A stretch of 31,335 bases of DNA from Actinomycetes bacterium (lineage in GTDB: Bacteria; Actinomycetota; Acidimicrobiia; Acidimicrobiales; RAAP-2), in NCBI GenBank assembly GCA_021850345.1, contig JAJZMN010000148.1, positions 1 through 31,335 of the forward strand, given 5' to 3'. The position numbers and the translations under genes are program-made. The notes under the pieces were generated by a model that worked only from the letters and a program-made list of their open reading frames with translations, made no database searches and was not told the origin of the DNA. Shown here piece after piece: positions 7,306-17,200 of the stretch (position 1 is its first letter; the number at the start of each line of letters is the position of its first letter).

Positions 7306-8537
7306 CCCTGGCCCTGGCGGCGCTCGAGGGCGGTCGCGAGGGTCCTCTCCCACGCCGGCGCATCCGCGCGACCCCCGCCGAGCCGGACGATCGGCGGGCC
7401 GGCGCCGAGGGCCGTCGCAGGGGTGAGCGTGTCGGCGAGGTCCTCCAGGATGAGGCCGTCGACGCCGCCGAGGGCATGGCAGCGATGGGCGAGGTCTTCG
7501 GGCTTGGTGCCCGCCGCGGCGACGAGGAAGGTGACGGAGAACTCGCCGGCGGCGAGGACCGCGCGCGCCCATGCGAGCTCCGTTGGGCCGGTGGCCGGGA
7601 GAAAGACGGCGACGACGCCGACGCGGCCGCGCCGCCATCCACCCTGCAGGTCCGCCACCTCGTCGGGATGGTGCGCGACCCGGTGCCCGCTGTCGGGTGC
7701 CCGGCGGCGGCGGGGAGAGACCTCGGCGATCGCCTCGGGCGCACAGCCGACCTCCTCGGCGATCGCACGGGCCTGGGCGCGGGCGCGTGCCGGCGGCCCG
7801 ATGACGGCGACGAGGCTTCCCGCGGTGTGCGGGAGCGGTCGCGGCGACGACAGGAGCGTCGCCGCCTCGGCGAGGCTCGTCGCGCGCCGGGCGAGCTCTG
7901 ACGCGAGCGGACGGGGCACGCCGGCAAAGAGGAGCTGGCCCGCGAGCGTCCCGTCCGTTGTGCGCTCCGGGCCGCGGGACGCCGCGTGGTTCTCCCCGGG
8001 CGCGGGCGCGCCGGGGTCCGCCGCCCGGGGGGGCTGCGGAGGGCTCGGCGCGATGGGGGAGTCGGTCGCGCCGAGTGCGGCCATCGCGGTCGCGGGGTCC
8101 TCGCCGAGGGAGCCGGCGACGCGTTCGAGCAGGGCGTCGAAGCTCCCCGGGGAGGTCTCGGCGACCTCGAGGCGGTCCTCGGTCGCCTCGACGAGCGCGT
8201 CGAGCGCGTGCGCCGTCGCGCTCGCCGCGACTGGCGCGGCGCCGGCGCGGGGGAGAGGCCGACCAGGCGTCGGCGCCGCGTGCTCCTGGCGCGGTCCGGC
8301 GCGCAGTCCGGCGAGGCAGGCGTCGCCGGCCGTTGGCCTTGCCGCCGCAACGGGGGCAGCCGGCTCGGGCGCGAGGACCTCGATGCGGTAGTGGAGCTTC
8401 GCGAAGAACCCGAAGAGGCCGCCCCGGCGGACGGCCGTCGGCTCGCTGATCCGCACGTCGGTGCCGTGCGCGCTCCACGCCTCGAGCAGCAGGCGCTCGG
8501 GATCGGGTCCCTCAAACACCAGCGGCTGCACGGACAT
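7302..8537 (-). CDS. flhF: FlhF-like protein with a degenerate, probably GTP-free G domain
   Basis: FlhF is an SRP-type GTPase that helps place and start flagella. The 411-residue protein keeps the FlhF N-terminal domain (DVRISEPTAVRRGGLFGFF, then AKLHYRIEV, residues 27-54), a long Ala/Pro-rich linker (about 60-200) and a C-terminal NG-like region. At the P-loop position it reads VAVIGPPARARAQARA instead of GPTGVGKTT. No DTAGR is visible, and the usual TKLDE site reads LEDLADT. It should therefore not bind GTP in the normal way. Parts of the fold remain (AAAGTKPEDLAHRC). It follows flhA directly, overlapping its 3' end by 26 nt, which is the usual flhF position. FlhF by descent with lost catalysis is my reading. 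Confidence 0.75.
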   Translation of the reverse strand: MSVQPLVFEGPDPERLLLEAWSAHGTDVRISEPTAVRRGGLFGFFAKLHYRIEVLAPEPAAPVAAARPTAGDACLAGLRAGPRQEHAAPTPGRPLPRAGAAPVAASATAHALDALVEATEDRLEVAETSPGSFDALLERVAGSLGEDPATAMAALGATDSPIAPSPPQPPRAADPGAPAPGENHAASRGPERTTDGTLAGQLLFAGVPRPLASELARRATSLAEAATLLSSPRPLPHTAGSLVAVIGPPARARAQARAIAEEVGCAPEAIAEVSPRRRRAPDSGHRVAHHPDEVADLQGGWRRGRVGVVAVFLPATGPTELAWARAVLAAGEFSVTFLVAAAGTKPEDLAHRCHALGGVDGLILEDLADTLTPATALGAGPPIVRLGGGRADAPAWERTLATALERRQGQG

Positions 8538-10581
8538 CTCCCACCACCCCGATCCTCTCCAGCTGGACCTGTCTTCCGATCTCCCCGACGGCCATCACCG
8601 CCAGGCGCGCCAACGCGGCTGCGAACAGCCGGGCGAGCGCCGGGCGCAGCGCGGCGGCGACGACGAGCACCGGCTCGCGCATCTGGCGCTGACCGAGGTC
8701 ATACAGGCTGCGGACCTCGCCCACGAGGTGCTCGGTCAGTGCCGGGTCGGCCACGAGAAGCGTCCCGGTATCGGTGACCCGCAAGGCGGCGAGCAGCTGT
8801 TGTTCGAGCGTGGCGTCAAGGGTGATGACCGCGAGCTTGTTGTCGCGGGCGTGCTGGGCCGTGATGAGCGGTCCGAGCGCCTGGCGCGCGGCTTCGACGA
8901 GGCTCTCGGTCGTCTTGTTTGGCTGGCGCGCCCGGGCCGTCACCGCCTCGGTGATGCGGACGAAGTCGGTGATCGGTACGCCCTCGTCGACCAGTGCCGC
9001 ACAGACGCGGTGCAGCTCGGCGAGGGGGACCTGGGCAAGCTTCAGCTCCTCGACGACGGCGGGGTCGGTCGCCTTCAGGGCGTCGAGGAGGATCTGGATC
9101 TGCTGGGTGGACACGAGCGCGCCCGCGTTCGCGACCACGACCTCGGCGAGATGGGTGATGATCGCGGACGACGGGTCGATCGGGGTGACCCCGGCGACGG
9201 CGATCGCGTGCTGGCGTGCCTCGGCGGGGATCCACTTCGCCGGGAGGCCGAAGGCGGGCTCGACGGTCGCGATGCCCGGCAGCTTGTCGATCCCCGGGCC
9301 GATCGCGAGCATCCGGCCCGGATGGGCCTCGCCGCGTGCGATCTCGACGCCGTTCACGCGCACGGCGTAGGTGTTCGGGGGCAGCGTGATGTTGTCCCGG
9401 GTGCGTACCGTCGGGATCACAAAGCCGCGCTCGCGTGCCAACTTACGGCGCAGGCCGCGGACGCGCTCGAGCAGGTCGCCGCCGCGCGCGGGATCCGCGA
9501 GGGGGGTGAGGTTGGCGGCGAGCTCGAGCTCGAGACGCTCCGCGCGCATCTCGGCCGCGAGCGCCTGGGGCGTGTCGTGCGCGTGGGGATCGACGGGCTC
9601 GCCGGCCTCGGCCGCGCTCTCCGCCTCAACAGCAAGCGCCGCGCGCAGGCGGCGCGCGAGCAGGAGCAGGGCGCCGCCGATCAGGAAGAAGGGGATGTGG
9701 GGGAGCCCGGGCACGAGCGCGAGCAACGCGAGGGCCGCGCCGGCGAGCTGCAGAGCCCGGGGCTGGCTGCGGAACTGGCGGACGACGTCATTGCCGAAGT
9801 CGCTCTCGTCCTCGCTCGTGCCCCGGGTGACGATGAGGCCGGTTGCGATGGAGAGGAGCAGCGCGGGGATCTGGGAGACCAGACCGTCGCCGACCGAGAG
9901 GATCGAGTAGGTGTGGACCGCCGCCGCGGGGGAGAGGTGGCGCTGGAGCACCCCGATCGCGAAGCCGCCGATCAGGTTGATGAAGGTGATGACGAGGGCC
10001 GCGATCGCGTCGCCACGGACGAACTTGGAGGCGCCGTCCATGTTGCCGTAGAACTCGGAGGCCTCGTCGATCTCGCGCCGGCGCCGGTGGGCCTCCTTCT
10101 CGTCGATGATCCCGGAGTTGAGCTCCCCGTCGATCGCGACGAGCTTCGGCCCCATCGCGTCGAGCGAGAAGCGCGCCGACACCTCCGAGACCCGGCCCGC
10201 CCCGTTGGTCACGACGACGAACTGGATGACGATGAGGATGAGGAAGACGACGAGCCCGACGAGCAGTTGGCCGCCGATGACAAAGCTCCCGAAGCTCTGG
10301 ACGACGGTTCCGGCGTAGCCGTGCAGGAGCACGAGGCGCGTGACGCTGACGTTGAGGCCGAGGCGGAACATCGTCGCGACGAGGAGCAACGCGGGGAACG
10401 CCGAGAAGTCCTTCGCCTTGCGCACGTGCATCGCCGTGAGCAGGATCACGAGCGCGCCGGAGATGTTGATCGTGATCAACAGATCGATCACGAAGCTCGG
10501 CAGGGGAACCACGAGCATGATGACGATCACGATCACGGCAGCCGGCACGCCGAACATGCCGACTCTCTGGCGCGTCGTCAC
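8512..10581 (-). CDS. flhA: Flagellar export gate protein FlhA
   Basis: FlhA is the large export-gate protein of the flagellar type III system, with eight membrane helices followed by a cytoplasmic docking platform. The signature region is present: PLPSFVIDLLITINISGALV near the start, MFRLGLNVSVTRLVLLHGY, the loop KLVAIDGELNSGIIDEKEA, and GDGLVSQIPALLLSIATGLI. The C-terminal 300 residues form the soluble domain. I chose the GTG at 10581 (689 residues, normal length) because the ATG at 10557 would begin directly in the first membrane helix. Neither has a strong ribosome site. It is the first gene after a 299-nt non-coding stretch, and the FlhF-like gene overlaps its end. Confidence 0.95.
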   Translation of the reverse strand: MTTRQRVGMFGVPAAVIVIVIMLVVPLPSFVIDLLITINISGALVILLTAMHVRKAKDFSAFPALLLVATMFRLGLNVSVTRLVLLHGYAGTVVQSFGSFVIGGQLLVGLVVFLILIVIQFVVVTNGAGRVSEVSARFSLDAMGPKLVAIDGELNSGIIDEKEAHRRRREIDEASEFYGNMDGASKFVRGDAIAALVITFINLIGGFAIGVLQRHLSPAAAVHTYSILSVGDGLVSQIPALLLSIATGLIVTRGTSEDESDFGNDVVRQFRSQPRALQLAGAALALLALVPGLPHIPFFLIGGALLLLARRLRAALAVEAESAAEAGEPVDPHAHDTPQALAAEMRAERLELELAANLTPLADPARGGDLLERVRGLRRKLARERGFVIPTVRTRDNITLPPNTYAVRVNGVEIARGEAHPGRMLAIGPGIDKLPGIATVEPAFGLPAKWIPAEARQHAIAVAGVTPIDPSSAIITHLAEVVVANAGALVSTQQIQILLDALKATDPAVVEELKLAQVPLAELHRVCAALVDEGVPITDFVRITEAVTARARQPNKTTESLVEAARQALGPLITAQHARDNKLAVITLDATLEQQLLAALRVTDTGTLLVADPALTEHLVGEVRSLYDLGQRQMREPVLVVAAALRPALARLFAAALARLAVMAVGEIGRQVQLERIGVVGDVRAAAGV

Positions 10582-10880
10582 GCTGTCTTTACGTCGCGCC
10601 CGCCGGCGCCCTTGAGAGTCGGGCGGTGCGCGTTCCCACGGCGGCCCGGCGCCGCGGCCGCGCCCGCCGATCAGTTGCGGCCAGGGCTGGTGCCCGGGTC
10701 CCTGCAGCGCTGCCCGACCCACCCGAATGCGCCGGGTGCCGCCCCGAAGGGTCGCGCGGTTGGCCTTCGGGCGGTTCCAATACCGGGAGGTGCGCGCGCT
10801 CGGGTGCGCGGTGCGCCGGGGGGCCCGCCGTTCTGGGGACGCGACGGATCCCCCCAAGCTGCGGGGCCCGGCGCCGGCAC
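10582..10880 (-). promoter_or_regulatory. Non-coding leader/intergenic region upstream of flhA
   Basis: This 299-nt stretch lies between the end of the glycosyltransferase gene and flhA, both read on the minus strand. No convincing coding frame is present. It holds the hairpin at 10739-10774 and must contain the flhA promoter unless transcription reads through from the glycosyltransferase. A CTTGA (TCAAG on the minus strand) occurs at 10611-10615, but no good -10 follows at the expected distance, so I could not define a promoter. Confidence 0.4.
10739..10774 (-). terminator. Strong hairpin downstream of the glycosyltransferase gene
   Basis: CCGCCCCGAAGG (10739-10750) pairs with CCTTCGGGCGG (10764-10774), giving about 11 base pairs with a single bulged C and a 13-nt loop. 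No T-run follows on either strand. It may be a terminator of the high-GC type for the gene ending at 10881, or a structured leader of flhA. Confidence 0.4.
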
Positions 10881-13800
10881 TCAGGTCGCGTGCAGGACGG
10901 AGAGATCGAGGAGATCCGCGATGCGGGCCTCGGCGACCCCGCGCTGGTTGGTCTCGGCAAGGTCGCGTGCCCGCTCGAGCGACGCCGCGGCCTTCTTGCG
11001 GACCTGGGCGGGGTCGGTGACGACGCGTTCCATGGCCGCGACAAGTTCGTCGCCGACGACCTCTCGCCACCGGCTCTCCCGGAACAGCGGGATGTCCCAG
11101 TGAGCGGCGCAGGGGAGGCTGGTCGTGGGGACGAGGAACGACGTCTCCTCGTCGCAGAAGTCACGATGGCCGCCGTGGTCCGGGCAGATGACGGGCACCC
11201 CGGCCGCCATGGCCTCGAGGAACGGCAGACCGAAGCCCTCGCCGCGTGTCGGCAGAACGAAGGCGTCGCAGTGGGCGAGGAAGTTCTGCAGCCACACGTC
11301 GTCGACGCGTCCGGTGTGGAGACTGAGCGACGCGTGCACGTCGTCGAGCGTGGCGGCGTCGAGGACGCGCGCCGCCCACTGCCAGAACTGCTCCTCGGAG
11401 AGTCCCGAGGTCTTCACTTTGAGCTCGACGCCGTGGCCCCGCGCCCGAAGGGCCGCGTAGGCGCGGAGCAGAGCCTCGGGGTTCTTGCGCGGCTCGAAGT
11501 TGAACACCGACGTGAAGATCACCGGCCCGCCGCGCTCGGCGCCCGCGAAGTTGGCCCGGGCGTGCGGCGCGACCGCGACGCTCGGGGCGATGCGCACGAC
11601 GCGCTGCGGGTCGCACCCTCCGGCGACCGCCGCACGCTCGACCTCTCGAGACATCGCCCACACCTCGTCGACCGGCGCGAGCGCCGCGCCGAGGTAGCCG
11701 GGGAGCGGGTGGGCTTCGAACGCGAGCCGGACGACGCGCTTGGCGGCCCGCACGCGCGCCAGCACGTCGGGGAGCCAGCCGACGGGCACGTCGATGACAG
11801 CGAGGCGGGAGCTGACCTCCAGCGCCTCGGAGAAGGGCAGCGTTCCGGGGGGAGGATCGCTGCCCGCTTTCGCCTCGAGGTCGACGCGGATCGTCTCGAC
11901 ACCGAGAGCACGGATGCGCTCCTGGTCGAAAAGCGCCCGCCCGGCGCGCCCCATGCCGCTCTCGGAGGAGAACAGGCCGAAGTGGACAAGACGTGGCGGC
12001 GCCCCGACACGCACCGCGCGCGGCCGGCCGGGCGCCGGGCGCCGGCGCAGCCGGCCGACGGCGATGATGTCGAGGGGCGCGTCGGGCGCGAGCGAGCGGC
12101 AGCCGCCCGCGACGGGCGCGAGGCCGACGCTCTCGAGCATCCCCGTGAGCAGGCCGAGGGGATAGGGGCGAACGTGGGTGGGGTCGAGCCAGAAGTTGCT
12201 CTGCGCGACAACGTCTCTTGAGAAGTCCGGCGTCTGGACGACGAGGGTCCCCCCGTCGTTGAGGTGCGCAGCCGCCCACGACAGCACCTCCAGCGCCCGC
12301 TCGGGGGCGAGGTGCTCGATGATGTGGCCCATGAACACGCCGTCGACCATCACCTCCCCCAGCGCGTCGAGGTCGTCGGGGATCCAGCCCAGGGTCACCG
12401 AAAACCCCTCGGCCGCCAGCGCAGCGACGAGGTCGGCGTCGCCCTCGATGCCGGCGACGGACTTGCCCTGCGCCCGGAGGGTGCGCATCATCGCACCCTT
12501 GCCGCATCCGAGGTCGAGAACGCTCCGACACGACGAGAAGTAGGGGGAGATCGCCTGCGCGATGCGCGCGACCGCGTCGTGGCTGCCCTCGTGGCCGTGG
12601 ACGACAGCGGGGACCTCTAGATTGTCACGCAGGGCGGCGACGAGGTCGAGGCGCCAGGGGGCCGCTGACCACAAGTCGGGCTGGGTCGCCGCGACGCTCT
12701 CGATGCGCCGGCGGGAGTGGCCGAGCTGGGGGTCGTCGCCGTGATGTCGGCGCCCGAGGTCCAGGACCTGCAGGGCGCTCTTCCAGTCGCCGACCCCGAG
12801 GAGCGCGCGCGCCGCGTCGATGATGGCGGGAGCCGCGAATTCGGTGACGACGCGCTGGACGGCGAGTGCCGCCCCGTGGAGGCGGTCCTCCTGGGCCCTG
12901 CCGCCGACGAGCTCTTCGAGCGCGGCGTCGGCGAGGCGCCCGACGTTGTCCCAGCTGAGCGTCGCGGCGCGCGCCCGGGCGGCCTCACGGGTCGCGCCGA
13001 GGTCGAGCTGCCCGTCGACGAGCGCGCGCAGCACCTGGCGGAACTGCGCGCCGTCGGGTTCCCGGTGATAGGGGAAGTCCACCGTGACCAGGCCGTCCAC
13101 GAACGGCGCCGGCCACCTCTCAAGGCGCGTGTCAACGAAGAAGGCTTCGCCCGTTCCGCAGTAGTCGTCGGTCGCGCCCCCCCGGGGAACGAGCACCGGG
13201 AGCCCGCACCCCATCGCCTCGAGGACGGGGAGCGCGAACCCTTCGGCACGGTACGGCTGGGCGAGCAGGTGGTGGCGGCACATCAGCTGGGCGAGATCGC
13301 GCCGGGCCAGTCCGGCGCGGATCACCGACGTGCGTGTCGCGACCCGCTCCCTGCCCGACAGGGCGCGCTCCACGAGCGATTCGGCCCCGTTTGGGCCCCA
13401 ACTCGCCGTCTCCTTGACGGTGAGCTTGACGCGCCGAAGGGCGGCGTCGTCGAGGTCGTCCAGCGCGTCGATGAGGATGTCGCAGCCTTTGCGATGGATG
13501 CCATTTCCGACAAAGAGGATCGAGACGCACTCTCCTCGCGTCGGCAGGTCGAACAGGTCGCCCTCGGCCAGGAGATCCGTGCCGTTCGGGACGACCCAGA
13601 CCTTGTCGGGCGCGATCCCACTTTGGACGTAACCCGCCTTCACGGTGGATGACGGGACCCAGATCGCGTCGGCGGCCTCGATGCCGGCGAGCCAGGAGAG
13701 CGGGACCGACCCGTACTCCCAGGACTGGATCACGACGAGTCGCGCGCCGGGTGGCGCGGGCGCAAAGACCGGAGGCCAGATCTGACGAAGAACGACGTCG

Positions 13801-14009
13801 GCGTCAAAGGTGGGGGCCGCCGGGACGCTGAACAGGTCGCCGAGCGCGAGGCCCTCGGCGACGAGGGCGGCCCGACAGTCCTCGGGGCTCTGGTCCCACG
13901 GCTCGATCACGACGCGATGCCCGCGCCCACTCAGGGCGCGGCCGAGGTGCAGATTGACGCGGCCGAAGCTGCCCGAGAGCGCCGAGGCGCCCTGGATGGC
14001 GATCTTCAC
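10881..14009 (-). CDS. Three-domain glycosyltransferase-methyltransferase-glycosyltransferase
   Basis: This 1,042-residue protein has three enzyme-like parts. Residues 1-370 form a GT4-type (GT-B fold) glycosyltransferase, with VVPNGTD near 140 and the donor-site motif AEGFALPVLEAMGCGLPV at 255-272. After a helical linker (about 375-480), residues 495-655 form a class I SAM methyltransferase (VLDLGCGKGAMM at 497-508, MGHIIEHL at 560-567). Residues 672-1042 form a second GT4-type domain, with RGEGFGLPFLEAMAAGVPV at 922-940. The GTG start at 14009 has GCGGAGG 8 nt upstream; longer frames lie in non-coding DNA. It is preceded by a sigma-28-type promoter and lies between flhA and fliC, so I infer a role in flagellin glycosylation and sugar methylation. 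Donor and acceptor are unknown. Confidence 0.8.
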   Translation of the reverse strand: MKIAIQGASALSGSFGRVNLHLGRALSGRGHRVVIEPWDQSPEDCRAALVAEGLALGDLFSVPAAPTFDADVVLRQIWPPVFAPAPPGARLVVIQSWEYGSVPLSWLAGIEAADAIWVPSSTVKAGYVQSGIAPDKVWVVPNGTDLLAEGDLFDLPTRGECVSILFVGNGIHRKGCDILIDALDDLDDAALRRVKLTVKETASWGPNGAESLVERALSGRERVATRTSVIRAGLARRDLAQLMCRHHLLAQPYRAEGFALPVLEAMGCGLPVLVPRGGATDDYCGTGEAFFVDTRLERWPAPFVDGLVTVDFPYHREPDGAQFRQVLRALVDGQLDLGATREAARARAATLSWDNVGRLADAALEELVGGRAQEDRLHGAALAVQRVVTEFAAPAIIDAARALLGVGDWKSALQVLDLGRRHHGDDPQLGHSRRRIESVAATQPDLWSAAPWRLDLVAALRDNLEVPAVVHGHEGSHDAVARIAQAISPYFSSCRSVLDLGCGKGAMMRTLRAQGKSVAGIEGDADLVAALAAEGFSVTLGWIPDDLDALGEVMVDGVFMGHIIEHLAPERALEVLSWAAAHLNDGGTLVVQTPDFSRDVVAQSNFWLDPTHVRPYPLGLLTGMLESVGLAPVAGGCRSLAPDAPLDIIAVGRLRRRPAPGRPRAVRVGAPPRLVHFGLFSSESGMGRAGRALFDQERIRALGVETIRVDLEAKAGSDPPPGTLPFSEALEVSSRLAVIDVPVGWLPDVLARVRAAKRVVRLAFEAHPLPGYLGAALAPVDEVWAMSREVERAAVAGGCDPQRVVRIAPSVAVAPHARANFAGAERGGPVIFTSVFNFEPRKNPEALLRAYAALRARGHGVELKVKTSGLSEEQFWQWAARVLDAATLDDVHASLSLHTGRVDDVWLQNFLAHCDAFVLPTRGEGFGLPFLEAMAAGVPVICPDHGGHRDFCDEETSFLVPTTSLPCAAHWDIPLFRESRWREVVGDELVAAMERVVTDPAQVRKKAAASLERARDLAETNQRGVAEARIADLLDLSVLHAT

Positions 14010-14070
14010 GTCGAACGACCTCCGCGCTCGCCTCGCTCGAAGCGGGGGAGACCTCCCCGCGCCCAGGGCG

Positions 14071-14097
14071 ATAACGGCCCCGGCGATCCCGCCTTGA
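14071..14097 (-). promoter_or_regulatory. Sigma-28-type promoter for the three-domain glycosyltransferase
   Basis: Read on the minus strand, TCAAG (14097-14093) is followed after 14 nt by GCCGTTAT (14078-14071). Only one base differs from GCCGATAT, and the spacing is identical to the flbD promoter. The expected leader is about 55 nt and ends in a good ribosome site. It lies downstream of the hairpin at 14112-14147, so the two glycosyltransferase genes appear to be separately transcribed. Confidence 0.6.
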
Positions 14098-14111
14098 GCA
14101 TCCCGGGACCA

Positions 14112-14147
14112 CCACGGCGCGCCCGGCGCGCCGCCGGCGCGCCGTGG
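14112..14147 (-). terminator. Perfect 12-bp hairpin between the two glycosyltransferase genes
   Basis: CCACGGCGCGCC (14112-14123) and GGCGCGCCGTGG (14136-14147) are perfect inverted copies around a 12-nt GC-rich loop. It lies 95-130 nt after the stop of the upstream glycosyltransferase and just before the next promoter, the place of a terminator. No T-run follows, so a factor-dependent or hairpin-only mechanism would be needed. The remaining bases of the 14010-14241 gap show no gene. Confidence 0.5.
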
Positions 14148-14241
14148 AGCACTCTGCGCTCCGCAGCGGCCCGGTCGCCGCCGTGCGGCCCGTGCTCCGC
14201 TGAGACCAAGACGTCCGTCCCCAATCCGAGCCGGTGGCTTG

Positions 14242-17200
14242 TCAGCCGGCTTCGGCGCCCTGTTGCGCGCCGCAGCGCCGCAGCGCCTCGAGACGTGCCG
14301 CCGCGGCCTGTGCGGCATGGCGCCAGGTCCACGAGTCGACGATCCGCTGACGTCCGCGCCCGCCCCGTCGGCGCGCGCCGTCGGGATCGGCCACGACCGA
14401 GCGCATCGCGTCGGCGAGCGCCGCACGGCGCGGCTCGAGCCACCAGGAACCGGCCTCGGAGGGCGTGAACTCGGCGGGCCACACGCCGACGCGCCGCGCC
14501 GGGAGCATCCAGGCGACCTCGTCGTCGCAAAAATCGTCGCAGGCACCGCCGGCCGTCACGACGGCGGGCAGTCCACAGGCCAGGGCCTCGGCGACGGGGA
14601 GGGCGAACCCCTCTCCCCGATAGGGATGGACCAGTGCGTCGCAGGAGCGGTAGAGCGCGGCCATCTCCTCCCCGCTCAGGTCACCTTCGACGATCTCGAT
14701 AGCCGGCGCACCCGGAGCGCTGGACGCGGCACGCAGCTCGTCTTCGAAGTGCTGGTTCGCATAGACGCCGCGCGCCCCATAGGGCTTGACCACAAGGCAG
14801 ACGTCATCGCTCGCGCGAAAGGTCGCCAGGTAGGTCTCGAGCAGGACGTCGAAGCCCTTGCGCGCGATGCAGCCGCCCACGAACAAGAGGCGTCTCCTGC
14901 CGGGGCGTGCAGCCGGCCGACGCGCCCCGTCGGGGCGGAACAGTGCGACGTCGACCCCGTTCGGCACGACGTGCACCTTGGGCGCGGGAATGCCGCTTGC
15001 GACCGCCCCGTCGCGCACGAAGCGCGAGGGCACCCACAGCTCGTCCACGACGTCGCGCAGCGGGCCCACCCACTCGGCGGGGAACCCCCCGTACTCAAAG
15101 GGTTGGATGCAGACGAGGCGGCCCTCGGCCGGGGGACGGAAGTCCGGGGGCCACTGGTGGCGGATCTCGACGGCCACGCCCGCCGCCTCCGCCCGCTCGC
15201 CTTGGCGGGCGGCGGAGCCGCCCGGCGAGCGGTGCCCCGCCGCGCGCGGATCGACGGCCTCGACGGCGATCGGCGGTTGCGCGTCGTTGAGGTGGCGGAC
15301 CAGCTCCCGGTTGACCTGGGCGAGGCTGTCGAGACCGCTGCAGGAGCTCGTCAGCACGACCCGCCCCCTCCCCGGGGTGGAGGGTCCGCGCCGACGCGCC
15401 GCCGGGCGCGCCGCATCGAGGCGGGCCTCGAGCTCGCCGACGCGCGAGCGCGGGGGCTGGTCAAAAGGACCCTCGCCGTCGAGAAGGCCGGTGACGGCGT
15501 TGCGCACCTCCTCTGTGGCGCAGCCCGCTCGCACACGCACGAGCGGCGTCGCCGCGGCGCCGGCGAGTCCGCGCCACTCCTGGTCGTCGGCGTCGTCCTC
15601 GCCACCGAGCAGGACGGCGCCCCGTACGGCGGCGAGGAGGGGGCGCGGGTCACCCCCCGGGGCGAGCACGAGGGCGCCGGGCACGGCGGCGACAAGGTCG
15701 GGGTCCCCCGCCGCACCGGCGAGCGCGATCGGCACGCCCTCGGCGGCGACGACGACCTCGCCGAGCGCGCCGGTGCGCCAGGAGGCGGGGACCGGGGGCT
15801 CGGGAGGCATCCCGAGCACGACGAGGATCCCGTGGCGCGCCGCGGCGGGCAGCGGGGCGCCGAACGCGAACGCGTCCGGCGCGACCGGCGGCAGGGCGTC
15901 GCGCGCATCGTCGAGGATCGCGGCCCCGGGGGCGATCTGGCGCAGCGCCGCCACCACGTCGGGCGCGCCGGCGCTGAGCACGATTGCGTCGAGGCGCCGG
16001 CGAGCGAACTGAAAGGCCACCGCGCTGCGAAGCGCGCGCAAGGTCTCCGTCCCCGGCGGCCAGGTGTGCATCTCGATCCCGGGCGCCGCTTCGGTGGGTG
16101 CGGCCCCCGCCGCGGGCCCGGGCTGCGCGAGAACGACGGTGTTCCCCGCGCCCTGCAGCGCCCGCGCGAGCGCGAGGGGACGCAGCGCCCCGTTTCGTCC
16201 CGCGACAACCAGCACCTGACGGCCGGCGGAGTCCGGGCGACGCACCGGCCCCGGGGGGAGGCGCGAGGTCGCCGCGTCGAAGAGGTGGACCGCGTCGGGC
16301 GCGAGCGCGGCGAGCTCCTGGCGCAGTGCCGGCACCTCCCCGCCCGAGAGCCCGAGGCAGGCCGCGACGAGCGCCAGGCGCGCGCGCTCGTCACCGAAGA
16401 GCGCCAGCACGGCGGCAGTGCCGAGGATGCGCTGGCGCGCCGGGGTCTCCTGGCAGGTCGCCCCCGCGATGACCGGACACGCGCTGGCAAGACCCGCGTG
16501 ACGAAGGCGCGCCGACCAGACGAGCTGGCGCTCCACCGAAAGGCGCGTGGCGACGCGCGCCGCGCCGGCGAGCACGGACAGATTCCCGGGCTCGCGCGCG
16601 CACCACGCCTCGAGCACCGCGTCCGCCTTCTCGGGCTCGAGCTGGAGGAGCGGCGGCACGAAGGCGCGCAGACGCGCGCTGCCCAGCGCGTCGTAGATCT
16701 CGGCCGGATCGCGTCCGGCGGCCTCGAGCGCCTCCACGAGGAGACCGAGGTGCCCGTCGATCCCGTCGCGGCTCCGCAGCGAGGCGAGGAGCACCTCGGC
16801 CGCCTCGCCGGGTCGGCCGAGGCCCAGGAGCGCGCGCGCCCGCTCATGGGCGACGAGGTGCGGGCCGTACTCGAACCCGTCGAGGTCGACGGCGTCGACG
16901 ACCCTGCCCGCGGCGGCCAGGGCCTCCTCGAGGGCGTCCCCGCCGAGGTGCGCACGCACGGCGAAGATCTCCGCGAGCTCGGGCGCCCCTGCGGCCCGCA
17001 GCTCCCCGACGAGCGCGATCACCTCGTCGTTCCTCGCCAGGGCGAGCAGCGCCTCGCCGATGGCGCGCAACGCCAGGCGACGGGTCGGAGCATTGCCGAG
17101 GCGTGCCGCCTCCCGGCACAGATCGATGCAGGCGTCGAGATCCCCGGCGAGCATGTAGCTGCGCCCGAGATTGGACAGTGTCGCGGCGTACTCCGCGCCG

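Noticed and set aside
10589..10615. Sigma-28-type promoter for flhA starting at the CTTGA (TCAAG on the minus strand)
   Set aside because: At 13-15 nt spacing the -10 region reads like CGACGTAA, which does not match GCCGAT; too weak to annotate.
10671..10880. Possible 69-residue minus-strand gene directly after the glycosyltransferase stop
   Set aside because: The translation is Pro/Gly/Arg low-complexity with no ribosome site, and it covers the 10739-10774 hairpin.
8461..13652. Long open frames on the plus strand opposite flhA and the glycosyltransferases (for example 8461-11103 and 10626-12221)
   Set aside because: Very high GC leaves antisense frames open. These translations are Arg/Gly/Asp-rich without domain motifs, while the minus-strand frames have clear family signatures.
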